Shown in pieces: positions 1-6,452 of a stretch of 6,458 nucleotides of DNA. A program made the translations under genes and the position numbers. The stretch spans positions 1-6,458 of the forward strand of contig JAGOBX010000208.1 in NCBI GenBank assembly GCA_017999075.1, given 5' to 3'. Within the stretch, counting starts at the first letter, position 1. Each line of letters begins with the position of its first letter. The notes beneath the pieces are model-generated. The model was not told the DNA's origin. It was given only the letters and a program-made list of their open reading frames with translations, and made no database searches. Source of the DNA: Candidatus Babelota bacterium (lineage in GTDB: Bacteria > JAGOBX01).

Positions 1-74
1 GTGTTACTGGAAGTTTTTTAATACTTTTTATACCCCGAATATCTTCAAATTAGTTTAACTCTATTTTATAGGAA

Positions 75-941
75 TTATTTATCAAAGCATATTTTTTTAT
101 AATTACAGAAATTACATATCTTTTTATTTTTAATCTTTGAAAATGTTTCAATATCATTTGATTCTGCCATCTGCATTTTTGAAATTGAAATACGTATATA
201 ATTACGGATATCATCTATCACTTTTTGAGTAATCTTAATTTCAGAAGAAAAAGTTTGATATAAATTTACCAAATAATATTTTACATCGTCTAAGCATGAT
301 ATAAAATAATTTTTTTCACAAAACAAATATGAAATTACAGCTCTTATCTCATCATTTTTACTAATATTCGTTTCAAATTTTTTAGAAGGCTTTCTTACTG
401 CCCAATTGAAAATCATTGTTTCATCGCTGCTTATATAAATTAAATCCGCTTGTCCTTCAATCTGTTTTCCTGCCACTGTAACATAATCAACATTATGCGT
501 TTCGCACGGGAATATGCAATTCAATAATTTTTTATTTTTCAGCATCATATATGAATCCGATTTATAAAAATTTTCCAGTAAAGTATGCATTTCATAAAAA
601 ATTTCCGTATAATCAGTTTTTTCTCCAATACCATAATAATTTTCAAAATTATCCATACGTTCTTTGTTAACTGCAACTTTAAAATTTTTCACGGCATCTC
701 TCAAATAATACTCCAATCCTTTTTCTTCCTGAAACATTAAATTTTTTAATATCTGATATATTGAATATTTTAAAATTTTTGACCTTATCAAAAACCTATT
801 TTCGAGTTTTTTTAATTTCCATAAGTCTGAAATTTGTCCGGAATTTTCATTATAAGCAGCTATATATTGATAATAATATTTTCGTTTGCATTCATTAAAA
901 ATTTGATCGCGGGTTATTGACCATAAAAAATCCATATACAT
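75..941 (-). CDS. PD-(D/E)XK (RecB/AddB/Cas4-like) Fe-S protein, probably catalytically degenerate
   Basis: The 288-residue product resembles the RecB-type nuclease domain found in AddB, Cas4 and stand-alone PD-(D/E)XK proteins. It opens with the typical SIT..QIFNECKRKYYYQYI segment (Cys18). It ends with C276-x2-C279-x5-C285, and these four cysteines match the spacing logic of the Fe-S cluster in AddB/Cas4. The motif II aspartate is present as GQADLI (D166). At motif III, where the family has a D/E-x-K after a hydrophobic strand (such as VDWKTG), this protein reads MIFNWAVRKPS, so the acid appears as N179 and the lysine as A181. The downstream QxxxY motif is also not evident (AVISY at 201-205). 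I infer a structural or DNA-binding role, or a decaying nuclease. It lies 28 nt after the deacetylase gene and looks like the last gene of the cluster. No clear Shine-Dalgarno precedes either ATG (941 or 935). The family assignment is fairly likely; the loss of activity is inference. Confidence 0.68.
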   Translation of the reverse strand: MYMDFLWSITRDQIFNECKRKYYYQYIAAYNENSGQISDLWKLKKLENRFLIRSKILKYSIYQILKNLMFQEEKGLEYYLRDAVKNFKVAVNKERMDNFENYYGIGEKTDYTEIFYEMHTLLENFYKSDSYMMLKNKKLLNCIFPCETHNVDYVTVAGKQIEGQADLIYISSDETMIFNWAVRKPSKKFETNISKNDEIRAVISYLFCEKNYFISCLDDVKYYLVNLYQTFSSEIKITQKVIDDIRNYIRISISKMQMAESNDIETFSKIKNKKICNFCNYKKICFDK

Positions 942-969
942 TTTTTCTTTTTTAATTGATTTAATTACT

Positions 970-1935
970 TTACAAAATAGATTTGTCCAAAAGATATTCT
1001 TTACAGCTTATAAAATTTATTTTACCGGATAAAAACGGTTCACTCAAAACAAAACGCTTTATAGCTGACAGCGTAGAATGTCTCAAATGTCCAATAACAA
1101 CCAAAGTTTTTTTTTCTGATAAAGATTTATTGTAAAACATATTCAGCCTGTCAAAAATTTTTTGTTCATTATCTTCATTATCAAGAAATCCCTGATTTAA
1201 AATTGAACCGATATCATACTTTTTGGCTATTGAATACGCTTCTGTTTTCGGACTGGTGCGGCTGTCTAAAAAAAATATTTTTTTATTCGAAACAGTCATA
1301 TTATAAGATTTTATTTTAGACATTAAAATATTCATAAGCCTCGAGTCTGCTGTTCCTTTTGACCCCATATGATTATTAATTCCGTCAATACCAGAATATT
1401 TTTCAAATAAATAACTCATTCTTTTTTCTATTTCAGAATCTGTCATAGAAGTTAAAATAAAATCTTTAGCATTTTTCATATGAGAAGGATTTTCAGGTTC
1501 TATCGGCAGATGAAGCAGCAGATTTTTACCTGATTCCATTATAAGTTCCATTGATTTATCAGTATGCTCCAAATCAGGTATGACCGCAAAATTCAATTCC
1601 GCTTCAATACTCAAAAATTCTTTTAAAAGTTTCAAATTAGAACCGACATCATCAATCACTATTACAAGCGATGAAAATTTATCTTCATTTTTTTGACTGA
1701 TATTGTTTTCTTCAAAATTCTGAGTCACGCTATAATTTAAAGTGTCTGATTTTTCAATAACTGCGTTTAAGAATTTTTCTGTTAACCCTGAAGTATCTAT
1801 AGATTCTGTGCGAATATTATTTTTATGAATAATAGAATTGTTTTTTTTTTTCGCGGGATACCAATAATACATGACAGCAGTTATTATCAAAATTATAACA
1901 ACTGCTATCATGTAATTTTTTTTTTTATTTCTCAT
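970..1935 (-). CDS. Divergent polysaccharide deacetylase (PF04748/YibQ family), membrane-anchored
   Basis: The 321-residue protein matches the divergent polysaccharide deacetylase family (Polysacc_deac_2, E. coli YibQ type) in length and motif order. A basic N-terminus (MRNKKK) and one hydrophobic segment at about residues 8-24 form an uncleaved anchor or signal peptide, followed by a polar linker to about residue 87. The catalytic domain then shows VIVIDDVGSN (paired Asp 95-96), FAVIPD (116-121), LLLHLPIEPE (139-148), INNHMGSKGT (186-195), FFLDSRTSP (221-229), GFLDN (249-253) and VIGHLRHST (280-288). The metal-site Asp and His residues of the family are all present. The domain should act outside the cytoplasmic membrane on an envelope glycan, but the substrate of this family is poorly defined. 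Its ATG overlaps the ftsY stop by one base, so translation is probably coupled. The coding strand carries 11-nt A runs on both sides of the membrane segment, plus a 9-nt run further on. Confidence 0.92.
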   Translation of the reverse strand: MRNKKKNYMIAVVIILIITAVMYYWYPAKKKNNSIIHKNNIRTESIDTSGLTEKFLNAVIEKSDTLNYSVTQNFEENNISQKNEDKFSSLVIVIDDVGSNLKLLKEFLSIEAELNFAVIPDLEHTDKSMELIMESGKNLLLHLPIEPENPSHMKNAKDFILTSMTDSEIEKRMSYLFEKYSGIDGINNHMGSKGTADSRLMNILMSKIKSYNMTVSNKKIFFLDSRTSPKTEAYSIAKKYDIGSILNQGFLDNEDNEQKIFDRLNMFYNKSLSEKKTLVVIGHLRHSTLSAIKRFVLSEPFLSGKINFISCKEYLLDKSIL

Positions 1936-2870
1936 TATTTTTCAAAATCTTTCGTATCAAATAATGCGTCAATAAAAACTTCAGCGTCAAATTCCCGCAA
2001 ATCATCAAGTTTTTCGCCTACTCCAATAAATTTTATTGGAATATTCAATTCCTTGATCATTGCAAAAACTAATCCGCCTTTTGCTGTTCCATCCATTTTG
2101 GTCAAAATTATTCCGGTCAACCCTATTGCTTTATTAAACTCCTGAACCTGGTTTATAGCATTTTGACCTGTAGTAGCATCTACTACAAGAAGCACTTCAT
2201 CCGGAGACGTCGGAAGTTGCTGCTGTATTACACGTTTAATTTTTTTCAATTCGTCCATTAAATTTAATTTTGTATGAAGTCTTCCTGCAGTATCTACGAT
2301 AAGAACATCTATGTTTTTTGATACTGCCGAGGATATCGCATCATAAACTACTGCTCCAACATCTGCGCCGTGCTGATGTTTTACGCAATCGACATTTGCC
2401 CGGTTAGCCCAAATTTCCAATTGTTCTATTGCAGCGGCTCTGAACGTATCGCATGCTGCAAGCATAACTGTTTTATTATTGTTTCTAAAATACGTTGTAA
2501 GTTTTCCTATTGAAGTTGTTTTTCCTACGCCGTTAACTCCGCATATCATTACAATAGCAGGTTTTTTATTTTCAATATTCAGTGACACTTTAACCGAATC
2601 TATAATATAATTTTTAAGCTCAGTTTTTATACAGTTGATTATTTCATTAACATCAGCATTTTTTGTTACTTTAACATTATTAGCAATTTTTTCAGTTATT
2701 GAACAGGCAAGTGCTGCGCCTACATCAGCTGAAATAAGTATTTCTTCAAGCTGTTCAAGAAAATCGCTGTCTATACTTTTTTTTCCAGTCAGCGCCGCTG
2801 ATATCCCTGAAATAATATTAGTCCTGGTTTTAAAAAGTCCATTTTTTAATTTATCAAACAACCCCATCAT
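1935..2870 (-). CDS. ftsY: Signal recognition particle receptor FtsY
   Basis: FtsY is the SRP-receptor GTPase that docks ribosome-SRP complexes at the inner membrane so nascent membrane proteins pass to the Sec translocon. The 311-residue protein has a short N domain (residues 1-95, starting MMGLFDKLKNGL) and a full G domain. The motifs are the P-loop GVNGVGKTTS (111-120), DTFRAAAIEQL (141-151, the SRP-GTPase insertion box region), DTAGRLHT (193-200), TKMDGTAKGG (257-266) and the closing GVGEKLDDLREFD (283-295), which distinguishes FtsY from Ffh. There is no C-terminal M domain, again excluding Ffh. The acidic A domain of enterobacterial FtsY is absent, leaving the short NG form common in other phyla. 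Two adjacent ATGs exist; the GGAG at 2875-2878 lies 4 nt from the first and 7 nt from the second (2867), so the product may really begin MGLFDKLK. The stop overlaps the next gene's ATG. Confidence 0.98.
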   Translation of the reverse strand: MMGLFDKLKNGLFKTRTNIISGISAALTGKKSIDSDFLEQLEEILISADVGAALACSITEKIANNVKVTKNADVNEIINCIKTELKNYIIDSVKVSLNIENKKPAIVMICGVNGVGKTTSIGKLTTYFRNNNKTVMLAACDTFRAAAIEQLEIWANRANVDCVKHQHGADVGAVVYDAISSAVSKNIDVLIVDTAGRLHTKLNLMDELKKIKRVIQQQLPTSPDEVLLVVDATTGQNAINQVQEFNKAIGLTGIILTKMDGTAKGGLVFAMIKELNIPIKFIGVGEKLDDLREFDAEVFIDALFDTKDFEK

Positions 2871-2874
2871 TTAA

Positions 2875-2878
2875 CTCC
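2875..2878 (-). promoter_or_regulatory. Ribosome binding site of ftsY
   Basis: The coding strand reads GGAG, then TTAA, then two ATG codons in tandem. Spacing is 4 nt to the ATG at 2870 and 7 nt to the ATG at 2867. The second spacing is closer to the usual optimum, so the shorter start (310 residues) is slightly favoured, although the 311-residue start is also usable. Confidence 0.6.
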
Positions 2879-2913
2879 GTATTTTATAACATTTTAAAAT
2901 TCAGACAACTCAA

Positions 2914-3321
2914 TCATTCTGTTGTACTGCCTGAAAAATGCGAATAAATTATCTTCCATCTATCATTTAATTTTTCAAAAATTACTGTCCAATGAGCTCC
3001 TGCAACTTTAATTTTTTTGCCGGATTTTATTGTTTCTATATTACATTTGGCATAAGCTAAAGCATGATTGTTTTCTGAAAAAACAGTAATTTCTGAAACT
3101 TTCATCTTCGTGGATTTAAACCCGGAAAAGATTTTTTTAAACAAACTTTCAATTTTTTTTCGGCCAACAACCTTATCAGGCAGGGCTGAATCTATAAGCA
3201 TAACATCTGCTTTTTCAGAAAAAAACGACATTGTAGTATCAACATCATGATTTTGATACGCTTTAGCCATTGAACTAAACATTAACTTAATTTCTTTTTC
3301 AATTTTTAAATTTTTTTTCAT
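2914..3321 (-). CDS. SnoaL/DUF4440-type NTF2-like small protein
   Basis: The 135-residue cytosolic protein has the pattern of the NTF2-like fold, in its SnoaL_3/DUF4440 branch. An N-terminal helix region contains AYQNHDVDTTMSFFSE (21-36), matching the family's 'helix, D.......F..da' opening, followed by ADVMLID (38-44) and GRKKIESLFKKIF (53-65). Antiparallel strands end with AHWTVIFEKLNDRWKIIYSH (109-128) and then FSG, the 'T..w..k..G.Wki.h.H.S' ending of this group. NTF2-like proteins may be enzymes, ligand-binding modules or stress-related proteins; the sequence does not say which, and no specific catalytic residue set can be named. There is no signal peptide or membrane segment. The start is well supported by AAGGAGG 9 nt upstream. 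It lies 43 nt before ftsY and 72 nt after glgP, so it is probably the first gene of the ftsY cluster or part of a longer read-through transcript. Confidence 0.8.
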   Translation of the reverse strand: MKKNLKIEKEIKLMFSSMAKAYQNHDVDTTMSFFSEKADVMLIDSALPDKVVGRKKIESLFKKIFSGFKSTKMKVSEITVFSENNHALAYAKCNIETIKSGKKIKVAGAHWTVIFEKLNDRWKIIYSHFSGSTTE

Positions 3322-3330
3322 TAAATTCTC

Positions 3331-3337
3331 CCTCCTT
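3331..3337 (-). promoter_or_regulatory. Strong ribosome binding site of the NTF2-like gene
   Basis: The coding strand shows AAGGAGG ending 9 nt before the ATG at 3321. It is a near-complete complement to the 16S rRNA 3' end and is one of the two strongest such sites in the window, supporting this start and suggesting efficient translation. Confidence 0.75.
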
Positions 3338-3393
3338 TAAATTATAACTCTTTATAAAAATTTATTACTTTTAGTTACTAATCTCTATAAAAA

Positions 3394-5913
3394 TTACAAT
3401 GTAATTTCTACAGGTTTAATATTCCATATTTCCGAAGCATATTCTTTAATTGCACGGTCGCTTGAAAAAAATCCCATATTAGCGATATTTTTCAAAACCA
3501 TTCTGTTCCATTTAATTTTATCTCTATAATCTTTATCTATTCTCGAATGAGTATCGACATAAGCTTTGAAATCAGCAAGAAGAAAATACTGGTCAGGCAC
3601 ATTCCCGTCAAGTCCATGCATCAGTGTATCATATAAAGGCCTGAATAAACCTGCATCCCCATTTGCAAGTTCTCCGGATTTTAACATATCTACTACCTGT
3701 TTCAATTCCAAGTTATTGTTATAATAATCCCAAGGACTGTATTTTCCGAATTTTTTAAGTTCTGCAATTTCTTCAGCTTTCAATCCGAAAATATAAATAT
3801 TGTCCTGACCCACTTCATTCATTATTTCTATATTGGCTCCATCAAGAGTTCCTATTGTTAAAGCTCCATTTAACGCATATTTCATATTACCGGTACCTGA
3901 AGCTTCTTTCCCGGCTGTTGAAATCTGTTCGCTAACATCAGACGCTGGAATTATAAGTTCAGCAAGAGATACCCTGTAATTTTCTAAAAACACCACTTTT
4001 ATTTTGTCTCTTACTCTGCTGTCATTATTTATAATATCGCCTACACTATTAATCAGTCTGATTACCAATTTTGCTAAAAAATATCCAGGAGCAGATTTTC
4101 CTGAAAACAAAAATGTGCGGGGATGAATGTCAAGATTAGGATTTTCTTTGAGTTTATTGTAAAGATAAAGAATATGAAGAACATTTAAAAACTGACGTTT
4201 GTATTCATGCATCCGTTTTGTTTGAGAATTAAAAATTGAATTTATGTCAACATCTATTCCATTATTTTCTTTAATATATTTCGCAAGACGGATTTTGTTA
4301 TTTTTCTTTATCGAAAATAACTGCATTAAAAATTCTTTGTCATCGCTGAACTCTTCAAGTTTTTTCAACTCATATAAATCCCTAATCCACTTATCTCCAA
4401 TTTTTTCAGAAATTGATTTTGCCAATTCAGGATTGTCTAACAGCAGCCACCGCCTCTGCGTAATCCCGTTTGTTTTATTATTAAACTTATCAGGATAAAT
4501 TTCGTGAAATTCTTTGAAAATTTCATTTTTAATAATTTCAGAATGCAGTTTGGCAACTCCGTTTACAGAATGAGAACCTACAATAGCCAAATTCGCCATT
4601 CTAACCTGTTTATCAGTACTTTCTTCTATAAGTGATATTTTACTGATTTTTTCTTCACTCGGATTGAAGTCAACCCTTATTTTATTTAATATTTTAGAAT
4701 TAATGTCGAATATAATCTGAAGATGACGCGGCAATAATTTTTGAAATAAAGAAACCGGCCATTTTTCAAGAGCTTCAGGTAAAACAGTATGATTTGTAAA
4801 TCCAAAAGTCTTAGTAGTCAATTCCCATGATTTATCCCATGGCAAATTGTATTCATCAATAAAAATACGCATTAGTTCAGGAATTGCAAGAGAAGGATGG
4901 GTATCATTCAACTGAATAGCAACTTTTTCCGGAAAATGATCAAAATCCTCATAACTTTTTGAATATCTGCGTATAATATCTTTTAATGTTGCGGCAACAA
5001 AAAAATATTGTTGTTTCAATCTCAATTCTTTACCTTCATAAATATTATCATTAGGATAAAGAACCCTTGATATATTTTCTGAATAATTTTTATCTTCAAC
5101 TGCCCTAACATAATCTCCATGATTGAATATTTTCAAATCAAACTGTTTTGAAGAACGGGCTGCCCACAAACGCAATGTATTAACTGTGTTGTTGCCATAA
5201 CCTATTATAGGTATATCATAAGGTATAGCTGTAACCTGTCTGGTATTCTGCCATTTATGTTTAGTGTTTCCAAATTCATCTTTATATTTTACAACTTCGC
5301 CGAAAAAATTTACAGGTTCAGAATATTCCGGTCTTTCTATTTCCCAAGGATAACCGTATTGAAGCCAAAATTCAGGTTCTTCTACCTGCTGGCTATTTAT
5401 TATATGCTGATTGAAAATCCCGAATTCATACCTGATTCCGTATCCGTAACCAGGCAATCCTAATGTCGCCATTGAATCGAGAAAACAAGCAGCCAATCTT
5501 CCAAGACCTCCGTTTCCTAATCCTGCATCTGATTCCTGTTCAATGATTTTTTTAAAATCATACCCGAAATTTTTTATAACATATTTAGTTTCCTTAATTA
5601 TATTCATATTTATAATATTATTAAGTATTACTCTGCCCAGAAGAAATTCCAAAGATAAATAATACGCACGTTTTGCATCTTTATTATAATAAGCCTGCTG
5701 CGTTTTGGCCCAACGTTCAACCATTCTGTCTCTTACTGCAAGAGCCAGACTTAAATATTTGTCATAATCAGTTGCCAAAAATTCTTCTTTGGCGCGAGTA
5801 TAATGCAAATGATTGGTTATAGATAATCTTAACCCGTCAGTATCCATTTTTTTACGGTATGAACTCAATAATTCTTTACATACCTGAGGTTCTTTTTCAT
5901 TTTTTTCAGTCAT
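3394..5913 (-). CDS. glgP: Glycogen/maltodextrin phosphorylase (GT35)
   Basis: This enzyme (EC 2.4.1.1) uses phosphate to release glucose-1-phosphate from the non-reducing ends of alpha-1,4-glucans, with pyridoxal phosphate as cofactor, in the cytosol. From the ATG at 5913 it is 839 residues, the usual length of long-form GT35 phosphorylases. Motifs in order are AYYLSLEFLLGR (83-94), DAGLGNGGLGRLAACFLDS (129-147), ENISRVLYPNDN (279-290), QLNDTHPS (334-341), TNHTVLPEALEKWP (373-386), TNGITQRRWL (481-490), the phosphate-site region TKRMHEYKRQFLN (565-577), and EASGTGNMK (670-678), where K678 should be the PLP-binding lysine, followed by NGALTIGTLDGANIEI. The C-terminus FFSSDRAIKEYA is also typical. 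The reading frame is intact with no missing catalytic block. An upstream ATG at 5952 would add 13 residues, but the GGGAGG lies 6 nt before 5913, so the shorter start is chosen. The nearest upstream gene is unclear; no glycogen synthesis gene is in view. Confidence 0.98.
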   Translation of the reverse strand: MTEKNEKEPQVCKELLSSYRKKMDTDGLRLSITNHLHYTRAKEEFLATDYDKYLSLALAVRDRMVERWAKTQQAYYNKDAKRAYYLSLEFLLGRVILNNIINMNIIKETKYVIKNFGYDFKKIIEQESDAGLGNGGLGRLAACFLDSMATLGLPGYGYGIRYEFGIFNQHIINSQQVEEPEFWLQYGYPWEIERPEYSEPVNFFGEVVKYKDEFGNTKHKWQNTRQVTAIPYDIPIIGYGNNTVNTLRLWAARSSKQFDLKIFNHGDYVRAVEDKNYSENISRVLYPNDNIYEGKELRLKQQYFFVAATLKDIIRRYSKSYEDFDHFPEKVAIQLNDTHPSLAIPELMRIFIDEYNLPWDKSWELTTKTFGFTNHTVLPEALEKWPVSLFQKLLPRHLQIIFDINSKILNKIRVDFNPSEEKISKISLIEESTDKQVRMANLAIVGSHSVNGVAKLHSEIIKNEIFKEFHEIYPDKFNNKTNGITQRRWLLLDNPELAKSISEKIGDKWIRDLYELKKLEEFSDDKEFLMQLFSIKKNNKIRLAKYIKENNGIDVDINSIFNSQTKRMHEYKRQFLNVLHILYLYNKLKENPNLDIHPRTFLFSGKSAPGYFLAKLVIRLINSVGDIINNDSRVRDKIKVVFLENYRVSLAELIIPASDVSEQISTAGKEASGTGNMKYALNGALTIGTLDGANIEIMNEVGQDNIYIFGLKAEEIAELKKFGKYSPWDYYNNNLELKQVVDMLKSGELANGDAGLFRPLYDTLMHGLDGNVPDQYFLLADFKAYVDTHSRIDKDYRDKIKWNRMVLKNIANMGFFSSDRAIKEYASEIWNIKPVEITL

Positions 5914-5919
5914 ACTTAG

Positions 5920-5925
5920 CCTCCC
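5920..5925 (-). promoter_or_regulatory. Ribosome binding site deciding the glgP start
   Basis: GGGAGG on the coding strand lies 6 nt before the ATG at 5913. The alternative ATG at 5952 has no comparable purine-rich site, so this element fixes the start at 5913 and places the bases between 5914 and 5952 in the 5' leader. Confidence 0.75.
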
Positions 5926-5941
5926 ATTTAACAATTTATAT

Positions 5942-5972
5942 ATTATATTCAATCATAAAAATATTTAGCCAA
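5942..5972 (-). promoter_or_regulatory. Possible sigma-70-type promoter of glgP
   Basis: On the minus strand a perfect TATAAT (5942-5947) is preceded by TTGGCT (5967-5972), which matches TTGACA at four of six positions. The spacer is 19 nt, longer than the preferred 17. The predicted start of transcription would be about 20-25 nt before the glgP ATG and just ahead of its ribosome binding site. TATAAT-like strings are common by chance in DNA this AT-rich, so the call is weak and rests mainly on position. Confidence 0.3.
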
Positions 5973-6413
5973 CCGGCCCTTTTTATTCAATGCTATATAA
6001 TTTTGCAGATTTTTAAGAAAAAAACAAGGCAAAATTAAATAATTTGTAAAATATTAAATTATTTTTTTTTGGGACATTTATCATTTTTTAATTTTTTGTT
6101 GATAATTAGCGGAATCGGAAATGTAAAAAAAGCATTAAAAAAATTTGAATACAAACCTTTAACTGTAAAGAATTTCACCAGTCGCTTAAAAAAATATGCG
6201 CCCACCGAAACAAAAAAATATATTGATAGTATTTCACTTAAGCAGGAAAAATACAAGGCAATGTAGTTAGTGTGAAAGCTGAATGACCTTGATTTAGGAG
6301 ATACCGAAACTATTATATATTTTACAGACAGCCAATGGAATTGTTCACAAAATACAGGGATATATTTTTTTACAAAATCAACTTGTTGTTTATCAATATA
6401 TAAATTATGTAAA
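5953..6413. other. Long stretch without a convincing gene
   Basis: Between the glgP leader and the hairpin at the right edge I see no intact gene. The contents are the upstream part of the possible glgP promoter, a C+G-richer patch around 5967-5979 in otherwise very AT-rich DNA, an all-A/T inverted repeat at 6037-6064 followed by a T run, and the interrupted plus-strand frame described separately. I found no tRNA, no recognisable structured RNA and no transposase or terminal repeats. Confidence 0.5.
6037..6070 (+). repeat. A/T-only inverted repeat followed by a T run
   Basis: AAATAATTT (6037-6045) and AAATTATTT (6056-6064) are exact reverse complements separated by 10 nt, with nine consecutive Ts at 6062-6070. 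In form this resembles an intrinsic terminator for plus-strand transcription, but the stem has no G:C pair, so a functional terminator is doubtful. Such repeats also arise by chance in DNA of this composition. Confidence 0.2.
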
Positions 6414-6452
6414 AAATGGCAGAACTGCCAGAATGGCAAAACTGCCATTTAG
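6069..6452 (+). pseudogene. Possible decayed gene of unknown function
   Basis: One plus-strand frame runs from a TTG at 6069 to a TAG at 6450-6452 with only two interruptions, TAG at 6264-6266 and TGA at 6273-6275. The first part reads like ordinary coding sequence of an AT-rich genome: lysine-rich, mixed charge, with NVKKALKKFEYKPLTVKNF and then SRLKKYAPTETKKYIDSI. After the stops it continues with DLGDTETIIYFTDSQW and ends in a Cys-rich tail that looks less protein-like. I do not recognise a family. The opposite strand is open for 129 codons (6059-6448), but that product is dominated by Phe, Ser, Leu and Ile, as expected of a shadow, and its ATG lies inside a stable hairpin. No ribosome binding site was seen for the plus-strand frame, and it starts right after nine Ts. 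It could be a gene remnant or simply non-coding sequence. Confidence 0.25.
6414..6450 (-). terminator. Nested symmetric hairpin, likely intrinsic terminator for a gene beyond the right edge
   Basis: The 37-nt element folds as a 9-bp outer stem (AAATGGCAG at 6414-6422 with CTGCCATTT at 6442-6450), a symmetric 3x3 internal loop, a 5-bp inner stem (TGCCA with TGGCA) and a 3-nt loop. Read on the minus strand, the outer stem runs directly into a T run (six Ts including those in the stem), the form expected of a Rho-independent terminator. Read on the plus strand, no T run follows beyond the stem. The same bases can also be read as two near-identical 14-nt palindromes (6417-6430 and 6434-6447, one mismatch), so a tandem operator or a small repeat element cut by the window edge are alternatives. 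Confidence 0.45.

Noticed and set aside
1825-2145. Plus-strand open frame across the deacetylase/ftsY junction and other plus-strand frames inside glgP, ftsY and the NTF2-like gene
   Set aside because: They lie entirely opposite well-supported genes, have Ser/Phe/Ile/Leu-rich products and show no motifs or ribosome binding sites.
2883-2891. TGTTATAAA (extended -10-like) on the minus strand before ftsY
   Set aside because: Transcription would begin within or beside the GGAG ribosome binding site, leaving almost no leader. A TTGAGT at 2908-2913 has a 19-nt spacer and is weak. Chance in AT-rich DNA is the simpler explanation.
3341-3346. TATAAT on the minus strand just before the NTF2-like gene
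   Set aside because: It lies only 3 nt from the Shine-Dalgarno sequence, so transcription starting at the usual distance would remove part of that site. No good -35 element is present at 16-18 nt.
3349-3396. Imperfect direct repeat CTTTATAAAAATT / CTCTATAAAAATT between glgP and the NTF2-like gene
   Set aside because: It is short, A/T-dominated and imperfect, with no stem or spacing that suggests a regulator site or terminator.
5914-5952. N-terminal extension of glycogen phosphorylase by 13 codons from the ATG at 5952
   Set aside because: The extension (MNIIYKLLNGRLS) has no ribosome binding site of its own, whereas GGGAGG sits at ideal spacing before 5913. It would also overlap the candidate -10 element.
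5967-5977. GCC-AACC-GGC followed by CCTTTTT as a plus-strand terminator
   Set aside because: The stem is only three base pairs, too short to be credible, and no plus-strand gene ends just before it.
6059-6448. 129-codon open frame on the minus strand at the right end
   Set aside because: Its product is overloaded with Phe, Ser, Leu, Ile and Lys and shows no recognisable motif. It looks like the mirror image of lysine-rich plus-strand coding sequence. Its ATG lies inside the 6414-6450 hairpin and no ribosome binding site is visible, because the window ends 10 nt upstream.
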